A stretch of 33,067 nt of DNA from Streptomyces cahuitamycinicus (lineage in GTDB: Bacteria; Actinomycetota; Actinomycetes; Streptomycetales; Streptomycetaceae). The position numbers and the translations under genes were made by a program. The notes beneath the pieces were generated by a model. That model ran no database searches. It was not told where the DNA came from and worked only from the letters and a program-made list of their open reading frames with translations. Of the stretch, positions 7,637 through 16,281 are shown piece after piece. Positions within the stretch are counted from its first letter, which is position 1, and each line of letters starts with the position of its first letter. Location of the stretch: contig NZ_POUC01000039.1 of the NCBI RefSeq assembly GCF_002891435.1, positions 1 through 33,067 on the forward strand, given 5' to 3'.

Positions 7637-8397
7637 GAGGGCTCCCGGGCCGTGGGGTGTTCGGAGGTGAGAGAGTCAGTCCGGTTTCTCGCGAGGCCGG
7701 GCAGGCTGCTGTGGCAGACGCTGCCAAGGGCCCGGAGCGACAGGCGGCTTCATGAGCTTCCGGCGCGGACCGCTCCCGCCGCCCCGCGTGAGACGTCCTC
7801 CTACGCCGACGGAGTGTGGGAACCACCCGTTCGGGCGCGTGGGCCGACGTGCGCGGCTGCGGCATGGACAGCAGCGGGAGCCGGTCGTCGAGGCGTTCCG
7901 GGATCTCCTCGGCCGTCACCGCGCTCAGGCGTACCGCTGCGAGTTCGATGGCGAGCGGAATGCCGTCGCGCCGCTGGCAGGCTCCCGGTCCCGCACCCGC
8001 CGCGACTGCGTCTGCGTCTGCGATCCCGCGCGCGGTTTCCGCGGGGACGGTGGCTCCGCCGGTGGGTCCGTCCGTGGCGGGCAGGGTGAGCGACGGCACC
8101 GTCGGTACGTGCTCGACAAGGCAAGATCCCGGGCTACCGCCTGGTCGAACAGCCCCCGCTCCTCCGCCACTTCCGCGGCAAGCTGGAGCCGGTCCGGACG
8201 TGAGCCGTGTCACCCGACCAAAGTGCGCCGGAGTTGTATGCATCACAGCGTAAATGTCCCTTTGGCGCCCATGCTCTGAGCGGACACCGGATCCCGAAAT
8301 GGAGCTCACCGGCATCCTCTTGGGCGCTACGTTCCAAAGTGACCCATGCCACAGCACTCGTGACATTCTCCCTGCCCCCTCTGGAAGGTGCCCCCTC
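7637..8397. other. 760-bp stretch without an intact gene
   Basis: This stretch holds the upstream region of the glycosyltransferase gene, a decayed regulator fragment at about 7860-7973 (minus), a short minus-strand segment near 8119-8200 that reads as a plausible helical peptide (RLQLAAEVAEERGLFDQAVA) but has no start or continuation, and from about 8210 the less GC-rich leader of the polyketide synthase gene. No complete reading frame in it has family support. Confidence 0.5.
7860..7973 (-). pseudogene. Remnant of an AfsR/LuxR-type regulator ATPase domain
   Basis: The minus strand encodes RRDGIPLAIELAAVRLSA followed by VTAEEIPERLDDRLPLL. This matches the GxPLAIELAAxR...LT.e.i..RLddRf.LL segment of NB-ARC/ATPase domains in SARP and LuxR-family regulators. 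Sequence on both sides is frameshifted and unrelated, and there is no DNA-binding domain or start. It is a small relic of a larger regulator, perhaps once linked to the neighbouring polyketide synthase. Confidence 0.6.
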
Positions 8398-9585
8398 ATG
8401 GCCGCTTACCTCTGCCCGCCTGCCGTGATCCACGGCGAGCATGCCGTGAAGACCAGTGAGATCGTGGCGGAGGTGCGTGACCGCCACCCCCACGCGGCGT
8501 GGACGCCGCGCATCGACGGCATCGCGGCGAGCACCGGCATCGAGACCCGTGGCTGGATGCTGCCGCTGGAGACCGCCGTCGCGCCCGGCAAGGGCAACGG
8601 CCTGCGGGCCGTCGGCATCGAGCCCGCTCAACAGGCGCTGACCCGCGACGGGTTCGCCCAGCAGGACGTGGACCGCGTGGTCGCCGCCCTCGAGTCCATA
8701 CCCGCACCGCAGACCGTCCAGGAGCGCACCGCGCCGGCCTGGGAGGCCGTGCAGGCCTACGGGGAGCGCGCGGCGCGCGGGGCCCTGCAGACAGCCGGGC
8801 TGGATGCCGCGGACGTCGACTGCCTGATCACCAGTCACTCCACCACTCCGGCGCTGCCGGGTCTGGACATGACCCTGACGAACAGGCTGCGGCTCCGCAG
8901 CGACGTGATGCTGCTGCCGGCCACGCAGTGGGCCTGTATCGCGGGGACGCGTTCACTGGCCCTGGCCGCGGACCTGGTGGCCGCCGACCCCGACCGGGTG
9001 GTCCTGGTCGTCATCTCGGAGGCGCTGAGCACGACCTACCAGCCGGCGGACGACACCCTGGAATCCCTGATCGTCCGGCTGCTGTTCGCCGACACCGCCG
9101 TGGCCGCGGTGGTCACCGGCCGCCCGAGGCCCGAGTCGGTGCTGCGCCTGGACGCCGCCTGGCATCACACCCTGCCCGGCACCCAGGACCTCCACCGCCT
9201 GGAGACACGGGCGGACGGCGCCCACTTCGTGATGGACCGGCGCGGGCCGCGCGCCGTGCAGGAGACGGTCACCGCGATGTGGGAGTGGCTGCGCGCCCGC
9301 TACCAGGACGACCCCGACGCCTGGCACCCCGACGTGCTGCTCGCGCACCCCGGCGGCACCCGGGTGCTGGAGTACATGGAGCAGACGATGCCCGACACGT
9401 GGCCGCCGGGGCTCCTCGACCACAGCCGGGACAGCTACACCAGCGGCAACCGCGGAGGCGCCGCCGTCTTCGACATCCTGCGGCGGGCGCACGACGCGGG
9501 GCTGCGGAAGCCCGGCGATCGCGCCGTGCTGTACGCGGCGGCGCCGGGGCTCACAGCCACCGCCCTGGAAGGGCAGTGGCTGTAG
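8398..9585 (+). CDS. Type III polyketide synthase, divergent (chalcone/stilbene synthase-like)
   Basis: The 395-aa thiolase-fold homodimeric synthase has the expected triad spacing: Cys180 in ATQWACIAG, His317 in LLAHPGGTRVL and Asn351 in TSGNRGGAAV. The terminus AAPGLTATALEGQWL corresponds to the GFGPGxT...W end of the family. Such enzymes extend an acyl-CoA starter with malonyl-CoA and cyclise the product (pyrones, resorcinols, naphthalenes). The context differs from common Streptomyces members (RppA, Gcs, SrsA): WAC replaces LGC and GNRGG replaces GNMSS/GNIAS. The start is ATG 8398, with GGAAGGTG just upstream. No tailoring enzyme is adjacent, so the product cannot be predicted. Confidence 0.85.
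   Translation: MAAYLCPPAVIHGEHAVKTSEIVAEVRDRHPHAAWTPRIDGIAASTGIETRGWMLPLETAVAPGKGNGLRAVGIEPAQQALTRDGFAQQDVDRVVAALESIPAPQTVQERTAPAWEAVQAYGERAARGALQTAGLDAADVDCLITSHSTTPALPGLDMTLTNRLRLRSDVMLLPATQWACIAGTRSLALAADLVAADPDRVVLVVISEALSTTYQPADDTLESLIVRLLFADTAVAAVVTGRPRPESVLRLDAAWHHTLPGTQDLHRLETRADGAHFVMDRRGPRAVQETVTAMWEWLRARYQDDPDAWHPDVLLAHPGGTRVLEYMEQTMPDTWPPGLLDHSRDSYTSGNRGGAAVFDILRRAHDAGLRKPGDRAVLYAAAPGLTATALEGQWL
9553..9583. terminator. Hairpin overlapping the polyketide synthase stop codon
   Basis: Arms 9553-9566 and 9570-9583 pair over 14 bases with one mismatch around a 3-base loop. The hairpin is built from the last codons of the synthase gene and its TAG, 30 bases before the stop of the convergent phosphatase gene. 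It probably terminates both transcripts. Confidence 0.6.
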
Positions 9586-9612
9586 GGCGCTGAAGGGGCG
9601 GTGCGTGCCGCC

Positions 9613-11763
9613 TCACCGCGCTACTTCCGCCCAGACCACCTTGCCCGTGTCCGTCCACCGCACCCCCCACCGGGTGGTGAGCCGGTGCACGATGCCCAGG
9701 CCACGACCACCGTCGTCGAGCAGGTCGGCACGCCTCAGCCGTGGCCTGCCGTTGCCGGTGTCTCCCACCTCGCACAGCAGGCCGTGTCCGGACCTGATCA
9801 GCCGCACCGTGATGGGCCCGGTGGCGTAGCGCACCGCGTTCGTGACCAGCTCGCTGACCAGCAGCGTCGCGTTGTGCCGGATGTCGTCGCCGGCGTGCCA
9901 CCGCCTCAGCAGCGCGGAGACCTGCTCGCGGGCCCGGGCCGGGGCGTCGTCGCGGGCGGGCAGCCGCCAGGTCGCCGTGTCCTCCTTGCGGTAGCCGATC
10001 ATGCGCGCGAGCAGCAGTGTCACGTCGTCCCGCTGAGGCGCGGGCGCCAGTGCGGAGACGGCGTGCCGGGCGGCCCGCTGCAGGGGGTCCCAGGGATGCA
10101 CCGTGGCCACCGTGTCCGCCAGCCTGCCCATGCCCTCGTCGATCGAGAGGGCGGGGTCCTCCACCAGGCCGTCGGTGTAGAGGGCGAGCACGGAGCCGGG
10201 GAGCACGTCGACGGTGTACACGTCGAACGGCTCGCGTAGCGCGAACTCGGCTCCCAGGCCGGGGTGGGGGCGGATCGCGAGGGTGCCGGCCCGCCCGTCC
10301 GGGGAGACCAGGATCGGAGGGAGGTGGCCGGCGCTGGACAGCGTCATCCGGTGGCTGACCGGATCGTAAAGGGCGATGCAGCAGGTCGAGCCGAGGGCGC
10401 TGTAGCCGGCCGCCAGCCCGGACTCCGCGTCGTCCAGCACCGTCACCGTCTCGTCCAGGTGCTCCAGCACCTGGTCGGGCGCGAGCCCGGCGGACAGCAG
10501 GGCACGGGCCTCCATACTCAGCTGGCCCATGGTCGCCGCGGCTCCCAGACCGTGCCCCACGACGTCTCCGACCACCAGCGCGGTACGCCCGTCGGGCAGC
10601 GGGAAGCTGTTCACCCAGTCGCCGCCGACGCCCGCGCTGTCGGGGGTGGCCGGCTGGTAGACGCTGGCGATCTCGATGGTGTCGCCACCGGCCCGGGGCA
10701 GCAGCCGGCGCTGCAATGCCAGCACCTGCGTGTGCTCGCGCTGGTGCTGACGGGCGAGGTCGACGTGGTGGGCGGTTCTGGCGACCAGCTCCTGCAGGTC
10801 GAACAGCTCGCTGTCGCGGAAGGGGCAGTCCGCGCGCCGCCAGACCTCCGCCACGCCCAGTACGACGGGCGGCGCGCTGTCGAGGACGAGTGGTATGCAC
10901 GCCACCCCTGCCGACAGGTCACCGGGCACCAGAGCACGCGCCACGTGTGGGCTGCCGAAGACCCGCTCGACCGCCTCACCGCCGGGTATGACGATGGTCT
11001 GTGGAGCATCGTCGCGCAGCACCGCCTGCGCCAGCAGGCGACTCGCGTCGCCCGGAAGATCATGGCCCGGAGTCATGTACCCCTCCGGCCACACCCGGTC
11101 CGGTACCAGGGCGGCCCGCCGCAGCCGGATACGCCCGTGCGCCCTGCCGGAGACTCCCTCCCCCGTCCACACGGCGAAATCGAGGTCCACGGCGGCCACG
11201 TCTCCCCAGGCCAGCAGGGACTCCGCCAGCGACTGTGCGGTCTCGCCGATGTCCAGCGAGGTGCCGATCGCGGTCTCGGCGGCGTAGAGGTGCAGTCTCC
11301 TGGCCATGGCGATCACGGAGACCGTCAGGCCGCCCTCCGGCGCCGCGGAGGGCAGGATGCTCATCGAGACCACCAGCTCCGACCCGTCGTCGCGCCGCAG
11401 GCGCTGGATACGGGCGACATGCGCCTCACCACTCTCCACGACCTGCCGCAACCGCCGTGACACCGTCGGTACGTCCCCGGGGGGCAGGAGATCGACGAAC
11501 GGAAGCCCGGGCGGCGCGTGCAGACCCGCGAACACGGGGGCTCCCAGGTTGCAGCGGGTGATGACCAGGTCCCGGTCCAGGTTGACCGCGCCGAGGATCT
11601 GCTCCTGAGGACCGTCCGCCGGGTTGTCGGGCACCTGCCTGCCCATGACGCGGTCACCCCGCGGGTCGGCCGTTGCCGCTCCGCCTTGCGGGATGTAGCG
11701 CCCAAGGGCGCGGCTGACCAGGTCGAACGCCGAGGAGGACGAGGGCGAGGGTGTGGAGTCCAT
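9613..11763 (-). CDS. SpoIIE-type PP2C phosphatase with PAS-like, GAF and HATPase (anti-sigma kinase) domains
   Basis: In this 716-aa protein, residues 60-150 look PAS-like and about 160-345 form a GAF-like sensor. The PPM/SpoIIE phosphatase spans about 360-590, with metal-binding Asp382 (GGDW), Asp400 (GDVVGHG), Asp531 (YTDGLVE) and Asp580 (RDDVTLL). Residues 600-716 are a GHKL ATPase: N-box SELVTNAVRYA (Asn642), DTGNGRP (Asp668) and GGRGLGIV. A phosphatase joined to an RsbW-like kinase suggests a self-contained partner-switching sensor acting on anti-anti-sigma factors in the cytoplasm. It lies 164 bases downstream of a second such phosphatase on the same strand. No sigma or anti-anti-sigma gene is nearby. 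Confidence 0.9.
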   Translation of the reverse strand: MDSTPSPSSSSAFDLVSRALGRYIPQGGAATADPRGDRVMGRQVPDNPADGPQEQILGAVNLDRDLVITRCNLGAPVFAGLHAPPGLPFVDLLPPGDVPTVSRRLRQVVESGEAHVARIQRLRRDDGSELVVSMSILPSAAPEGGLTVSVIAMARRLHLYAAETAIGTSLDIGETAQSLAESLLAWGDVAAVDLDFAVWTGEGVSGRAHGRIRLRRAALVPDRVWPEGYMTPGHDLPGDASRLLAQAVLRDDAPQTIVIPGGEAVERVFGSPHVARALVPGDLSAGVACIPLVLDSAPPVVLGVAEVWRRADCPFRDSELFDLQELVARTAHHVDLARQHQREHTQVLALQRRLLPRAGGDTIEIASVYQPATPDSAGVGGDWVNSFPLPDGRTALVVGDVVGHGLGAAATMGQLSMEARALLSAGLAPDQVLEHLDETVTVLDDAESGLAAGYSALGSTCCIALYDPVSHRMTLSSAGHLPPILVSPDGRAGTLAIRPHPGLGAEFALREPFDVYTVDVLPGSVLALYTDGLVEDPALSIDEGMGRLADTVATVHPWDPLQRAARHAVSALAPAPQRDDVTLLLARMIGYRKEDTATWRLPARDDAPARAREQVSALLRRWHAGDDIRHNATLLVSELVTNAVRYATGPITVRLIRSGHGLLCEVGDTGNGRPRLRRADLLDDGGRGLGIVHRLTTRWGVRWTDTGKVVWAEVAR

Positions 11764-11927
11764 GCGGCTCTCTCAGCAATCCCCGGCGCGGTGCCGGGGC
11801 CTTTGCGGACCCGTGCGGTTGGGGCCCCGAGCTCCCCGACCACACACCTCATTGAATAACACCGCGGGCGGCTTCGCACAGATCAGCGAATCGCGAAAAC
11901 GCCGGCCGTCACGAGCAGACGTCGTCG

Positions 11928-14012
11928 TCAGGGCCCGGCCAGGGGCTGTGCATGGGCGATGAGCAGCGCGACGTCGTCGTGGTCGGCGGGACCGCGGAGT
12001 TGCCGGAGCAGCCGGTCGCACGTCTCCTCCGCGGAGCGGCAGGGCGGGGACAGCAGGCGCAGGAGGTCGTCCAGGCGCTGGTCGATGGGGTCGTCGCGGG
12101 TTTCCACCAGGCCGTCGGTGTACAGGACGAGTTGATCGCCGGGGTTCATGGTCAGGGCCGAGGTCTCGAACGGGCCGCTGCCGACTCCCAGCGGGGTGCC
12201 GGTGGGCAGGTCGAGCAGTTCGGGTGGTTTGCCGGAGCGCACCAGGACCGGGGGCAGGTGGCCGGCGCAGGCGACGTGCAGGCGGGAATCGTGCGGGTCG
12301 TAGACCGCGTACACGCACGTGGCGATGTAGGGGTCCAGGCCCTGTGTGATCTTGTCGAGGTGGGTGAGGATCCGGCTCGGGGCGAGGTCGAGGTCGGCGA
12401 GGGTGGACGTGGCGGTGCGCAGCCGGCCCATGGCGGTGGCGGCCGGGATGCCGCTGCCCATGACGTCGCCCACCGCAAGGGCGGTCCGGTCGCCACCGAG
12501 GGGGAGGACGTCGTACCAGTCGCCACCGACCTCGCTGAAGGCCTGCGCCGGCCGGTACCGGGCGGCGATCTCCAGGCCGGGGCGGCGGGGCGAGGGCCTG
12601 GGCAGGAGGCTGCGCTGGAGGGTTTCGGCGGCGCTGCGGATGTGCTGGTGCAGGACGGCGTTGTCGATGCTCAGCGCGGCGGACGAGGCGAGTTCGCAGG
12701 CGAGGGTGAGATCGTCCTCGTCGAAGGGCTGGGGGTTGCGTGCGCGGGCCAGGCTCATCACGCCGATGATCTGTCCGCGCGCGATGAGGGGGACGGCCAT
12801 GTCGGTGTGGACACCGGCTTCGGCGAGCAGGCCGGCGGTGGCGTCGTCGGCTGCGATGCGGCTGAGCTCGCCGCTGTCGATGTGGGTGATCAGCAGGGGC
12901 TTGCGGGTGCGGAGGCAGTGGGCTGCCGGATGGTCGGCGTGGTAGGTGGTGAGGTTGCCGGGCGCGATGATCGCCCCGGCGGCAGCGGTGGGGTAGGCGG
13001 TCTTCACCGCCAGGGCGCGGAACACCGGCGGGCCCTCGCCGAGGTCCGGGCGGCCCGTCCGCAGGACGGAGTCCAGGATGTCCACCGCGACCATGTCGGC
13101 CAGGTCGGGGACCAGGACGTCCGCCAGTTCCTCGGCGGTCCGCCCGACCTCCAGGGTGGTCCCGATGCGGGACGAGCCGTCGGCCATCAGGCGCAGGCGC
13201 TGCTGGGCCCGGTCGGCCTGCCTGGCTGCTTCGTACCGGTCGGTGACGTCCACCACCACGTTGGCGATCCCCAGCACGTGCCCGCTGGGATCCTCCAGTC
13301 GGTAGAGCGAGACGGCCCAGGCGTGGTCGTGATCCGGGTCGGCGCGGGTACGGCCCACGACCTGCTCGTCCACCAGGGGCAGGCCGGTCTCCAGGACCTC
13401 CCGCATCTGGTTCTCCGCGGTCAGGAAGGGCGCGCCGGGGAGGATCTCCCGGAAGTGGCGGCCCATGTGGTCGGCCTCGGGAACACCGTGCATCGAGGCG
13501 AGGGCCCCGTTGACGGCCACGTACCGCAACTCGGTGTCCAGGACGGACAGGCCGATCGGCGCCTGGGTGACCAGCTGGCTGGACAGGGCCACCTTGCGCT
13601 CCACCTGCCGCACCGTGCCCCTGTCCGCGGCCAGCCCCAGCGCGTAGTGATCGCCGACGTTGTCCGTCAGCCGCACGTTGCGGAACTCGACCGTCCGAGT
13701 GCTCCCGTCCTTGAGCCGGACGGGGAACGATCCCGCCCAGCCTCTTCCCGTCTCCATCACCTCGGCGAACAGTGCCAACCCCGCCTCCCGGTGTTCGGGA
13801 TGGAGAAGCAGGGCGGCCGCGTACTGCCCGACCGCTTCGCCACCGGTGTAGCCGAACAGTTCCTCGGCCTGAGGGCTCCACATGTCGATCCGGCCGTCGG
13901 CCTCCACCAGCACCGCGGCGACGCCCAACAGGTCCATCAGCCCGCTCGGGTCCGAAGCCGACTTGTCCTGATCAGCCGCCCACTCCGGAGGCTGCTTCGC
14001 TCGGCTCATCAC
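11928..14012 (-). CDS. SpoIIE-type PP2C phosphatase with two PAS and one GAF domain
   Basis: In this 694-aa protein, PAS 1 covers about residues 25-130 (VLVEADGRIDMWSPQAEELF) and PAS 2 about 145-260. A GAF domain covers about 285-455 (MAVPLIARGQIIGVMSLA), and the PPM/SpoIIE domain from 478 carries Asp498 (GGDWYD), Asp516 (GDVMGSG), YTDGLVE and DDVALL. Unlike its neighbour it has no GHKL kinase tail and ends right after the phosphatase. It probably dephosphorylates an anti-anti-sigma factor in response to a small molecule, redox or light cue. The start is GTG 14012 or ATG 14009, both placed after AAGGGG. It is likely transcribed ahead of the 9613-11763 gene; whether they share a message is unclear. 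Confidence 0.9.
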   Translation of the reverse strand: MMSRAKQPPEWAADQDKSASDPSGLMDLLGVAAVLVEADGRIDMWSPQAEELFGYTGGEAVGQYAAALLLHPEHREAGLALFAEVMETGRGWAGSFPVRLKDGSTRTVEFRNVRLTDNVGDHYALGLAADRGTVRQVERKVALSSQLVTQAPIGLSVLDTELRYVAVNGALASMHGVPEADHMGRHFREILPGAPFLTAENQMREVLETGLPLVDEQVVGRTRADPDHDHAWAVSLYRLEDPSGHVLGIANVVVDVTDRYEAARQADRAQQRLRLMADGSSRIGTTLEVGRTAEELADVLVPDLADMVAVDILDSVLRTGRPDLGEGPPVFRALAVKTAYPTAAAGAIIAPGNLTTYHADHPAAHCLRTRKPLLITHIDSGELSRIAADDATAGLLAEAGVHTDMAVPLIARGQIIGVMSLARARNPQPFDEDDLTLACELASSAALSIDNAVLHQHIRSAAETLQRSLLPRPSPRRPGLEIAARYRPAQAFSEVGGDWYDVLPLGGDRTALAVGDVMGSGIPAATAMGRLRTATSTLADLDLAPSRILTHLDKITQGLDPYIATCVYAVYDPHDSRLHVACAGHLPPVLVRSGKPPELLDLPTGTPLGVGSGPFETSALTMNPGDQLVLYTDGLVETRDDPIDQRLDDLLRLLSPPCRSAEETCDRLLRQLRGPADHDDVALLIAHAQPLAGP

Positions 14013-14637
14013 ATTCGCCCCTTAGGCCTGTGGACCTCACCGGCGCACCCGCCTGCCTCAGCAGACGTCCACGGCGGTCTTCCTGCAGGTCAGCAACCCG
14101 TTCACGATGCGGTACGCGACCTGCGAACGGCCAGGGGACGCGCCGGGCGGGCGCCGTACGCAGCAGAACCTCACCGCCCCGGGGCGACCGGTACGAAGAT
14201 CACGCGTGACCGGCTGGCTGGGTCCTTCCTTATCCTTCCACCCTTCCACACGTCCCGGCTCCGACCGAGGAGATCGGCCTCCGGGCGGCCCGGTGGTGCG
14301 GGCCTGAGGCTCCCGCCCCTGGAGTGCGAGCGGGGGAAAGCCTCCGGGCGGCCCGGTGACCGGGGTCGGAGGCTCCCGCCGCCGGCGTGCGAGCGGGGGG
14401 CAGGCCATCACCACCGGGGACAGCACCATGGCCGCGAGAGTCCCGGCTCCAGCCGTGACCGGACGTGCGGCAGCTCGCGACCGGGACCTCGCGGCCGTGG
14501 CCTCTCCCGCCGCCCGCCCGGCCCGCGCGGCTGACCGCGTACCAGGGCATCGGCCGCAGTAGCCCGCCCGTAGCCACGGGCCGCGTGTCCGGGCCGCGGT
14601 CCGGTGCCGGGTCGTCGGTGCTGCTCACACTGGCCGC
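14013..14637. other. 625-bp intergenic stretch with tandem repeat
   Basis: No open frame here has convincing codon use or family resemblance. It contains the leader of the phosphatase gene at the left, a two-copy 63-bp direct repeat in the middle, and the leader of the broken DUF1275 gene at the right. Confidence 0.55.
14277..14402. repeat. Two tandem copies of a 63-bp GC-rich unit
   Basis: Copies 14277-14339 and 14340-14402 abut exactly. Each begins GCCTCCGGGCGGCCCGGTG and contains GAGGCTCCCGCC and GTGCGAGCGGGGG, with a handful of substitutions between copies. Internal self-complementary stretches (CCTCCGGG / CCCGG, GGCTCCCGCC / GCGGGGG) suggest each unit could fold. Confidence 0.75.
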
Positions 14638-15150
14638 ATGTCCGATGCGTCCCCGGTCCTCGCGACCGATGCCCGGCGGGTGGCCGTCATGACCGTGCTC
14701 ACCGTGCTGGCCGGTGCGGTCGACGCCGTGAGCTTTCTGACCATGGGTAAGGTCTTCTGCGCGCTGGCGACCGGCAACGTGCTCTTCCTGTCGTTCGCGC
14801 TCGCCGGGCGGGCGATGTTCCGGTGACGCGTCCCGCCGTCGCGATCGGCGCGTTCATGGCCGGAGCGACCGTCGCGGGTGTCGTACTGGAGTGGCTCGCC
14901 GGCCGCGGACGCCCGTGGTTCCCGGTCGGGCTCGTCTGCGAGGCGGTACTGCTGGTGTGCGCCGGTGTGCTGGCCCTGGCGAGACATGGCACCGGGGCCG
15001 TTCCCGCCCAGGACGGCCACGGTGGGCGGGATCTTCAGCGGCGGTGTGTTCGGCACGCTGCTGCTGGTGCCTCTGGGCACGGGGCGGGCGCTGCTCGTCA
15101 TCGCGGCGGCCGTGCTGCTCCTCGCGATGGCGGGCCCGGTCGTACCCCCA
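14638..15150 (+). pseudogene. DUF1275 (YoaK-like) membrane protein, frameshifted and internally deleted
   Basis: The start ATG 14638 gives VLTVLAGAVDAVSFLTMGKV and TGNVLFLSFALAG, typical of the first two helices of DUF1275 proteins. The frame stops at 14824, and the next helix (RPAVAIGAFMAGATVAGVV) continues in another frame. One extra C near 14818 would join them (MFPVTRPAV). The conserved middle of the family (GLQNA...DLTTTVLT region) is absent, and near 15020 the frame shifts again to GIFSGGVFGTLLLVPLG plus a final helix. The missing centre makes this a true relic rather than a sequencing slip alone. Confidence 0.75.
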
Positions 15151-15202
15151 GGGTGCGGGAACGGGTACCGGGTGGCCCATGAGCCTCGGCGGTCGTGGTG
15201 CG

Positions 15203-15597
15203 TCACAAGGCGATCAGGCCGGCTGTCGTCTCCTTGAAGCCGCAGGCATCGAAGGAGAAGGGACGCAGGTGCTCCTCGAAGTCGACGTGGAGCCAGGCAC
15301 AGTTCGCGGCACGGGCTTCGCGAGCCGCGGTTGCGACCAGGCGGCACCCACACCTTCCGTCCGGCGGTGCGGGGCGACCACCGTGTCCAGGACGAAGGCG
15401 TGAACTCCGCCGTCCCAGGCGACGTTGACGAAACCGATCAGCGAACCGCCTTCCCGGGCACAGACCCACCCGAGGCTGTGGCGCTCAAGTCTCTCTCACC
15501 AGTCGGTCTCGGCGGGCGGATGGCCGAAGCCGTCCGCGTGCAGCGCGTTGAGAGCAGCGTTGTCGAACTCTGGCCGCCACTCGTATGCGATCGTCAC
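15203..15597 (-). pseudogene. GNAT N-acetyltransferase, broken by a nonsense codon and a frameshift
   Basis: Starting at GTG 15597, the minus strand reads VTIAYEWRPEFDNAALNALH...GHPPAETDW, then TGA at 15498-15496. It continues in the same frame as ERLERHSLGWVCAREGG, SLIGFVNVAWDGGVHAF and VLDTVVAPHRRTEGVGA. Near 15345 the homology jumps frame to LVATAAREARAANCAWLHVD, then FEEHLRPFSFDACGF and a natural TAG-type end at 15203. These pieces match a common actinomycete GNAT family in order. One added C near 15345 and a Trp/Arg-like sense codon at 15496 would restore about 130 aa. It is convergent to the DUF1275 relic. Confidence 0.78.
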
Positions 15598-15719
15598 GCT
15601 CAGATCGTAGTGTTCACACCAGGTCCGGCATCGTGGCCTGGCGCTCCGCCGGCCCCGCTCACCGCCGGGGTGTGGGGCCGCGGTTCGCGATCCCACCGCC
15701 GCGTCGGCAAGATGGGATC

Positions 15720-16253
15720 ATGACCGACATCCGCACACCCCGTCTTCTCCTGCGCCGGTGGCTCGACGACGACCTCGTCCCGCTGTCCGAGATCCACGCC
15801 GATCCGGTGGTGATGCAGCACATCGGCGACGGCACGCCGCGCTCCCCCGAGCAGACCGCCCAGGACATCGAGACCTGGGAGGAGGAGTGGGACGAGGAAG
15901 GATTCGGGATGTTCGCCGTCGAACTCCTGGGCTCCGGTGAGCTGGCGGGCGCCGTCGGTCTGTCCGTGGCCGATGCTCCGGCCGGGATCGCCGGTCAGGT
16001 GGCGATCAGCTGGCGGCTCGGGCGGGTGTTCTGGGGGCAGGGCTACGCCTCGGAAGCGGCGCAGGCCACTCTGGAGTTCGCCCTGCAGGACCGCGGCCTC
16101 GACCGGGTGGTCGCCGTGTGCCGCACGGGCGACAGTGCCTCCGCGAACGTACTCGGCAAGCTCGGCATGGAGCAGGAAGACACAGCAGAGCACCCCGTCA
16201 CCGGCCATGACCTCGCGGTGTACGGCATCGACCTCACGCAGTACGAGGGGTAG
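15720..16253 (+). CDS. GNAT family N-acetyltransferase (RimJ/RimL-like)
   Basis: The 177-aa protein starts TPRLLLRRWLDDDL, the usual opening of Acetyltransf_3 proteins that acetylate protein N-termini or small amines from acetyl-CoA. The cofactor loop region is GRVFWGQGYASEAA (the Q/R-x-x-G-x-G/A motif). The C-terminal NVLGKLGMEQE segment matches the SxxVLeKLGF motif. The ATG at 15720 is the first start that keeps the conserved TPRLxLR near the N-terminus; a longer frame upstream lacks family support. It is separate from the broken GNAT gene, which belongs to another subfamily. The substrate is unknown. It is convergent with the TetR gene 28 bases away. Confidence 0.88.
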   Translation: MTDIRTPRLLLRRWLDDDLVPLSEIHADPVVMQHIGDGTPRSPEQTAQDIETWEEEWDEEGFGMFAVELLGSGELAGAVGLSVADAPAGIAGQVAISWRLGRVFWGQGYASEAAQATLEFALQDRGLDRVVAVCRTGDSASANVLGKLGMEQEDTAEHPVTGHDLAVYGIDLTQYEG

Positions 16254-16281
16254 CACCGGCGCGCGGCCCCCAGCCGGTCGG

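Noticed and set aside
5885..8089. Long plus-strand open frame opposite the glycosyltransferase
   Set aside because: It is the mirror of the GT2 gene in a high-GC genome. Its Val/Gly/Arg-rich product has no family resemblance, while the minus strand has clear GT2 motifs.
14058..14429. Minus-strand frame reading through the 63-bp repeats, ending LLTCRKTAVDVC
   Set aside because: Its Pro/Gly/Arg repeats come from the DNA repeat. The Cys-ending tail briefly suggested a short leader peptide, but there is no ribosome site or supporting family motif.
11952..14534. Long plus-strand open frame of 860 residues
   Set aside because: It is antisense shadow of the PAS/GAF/SpoIIE gene, whose domains and codon bias are unambiguous on the minus strand.
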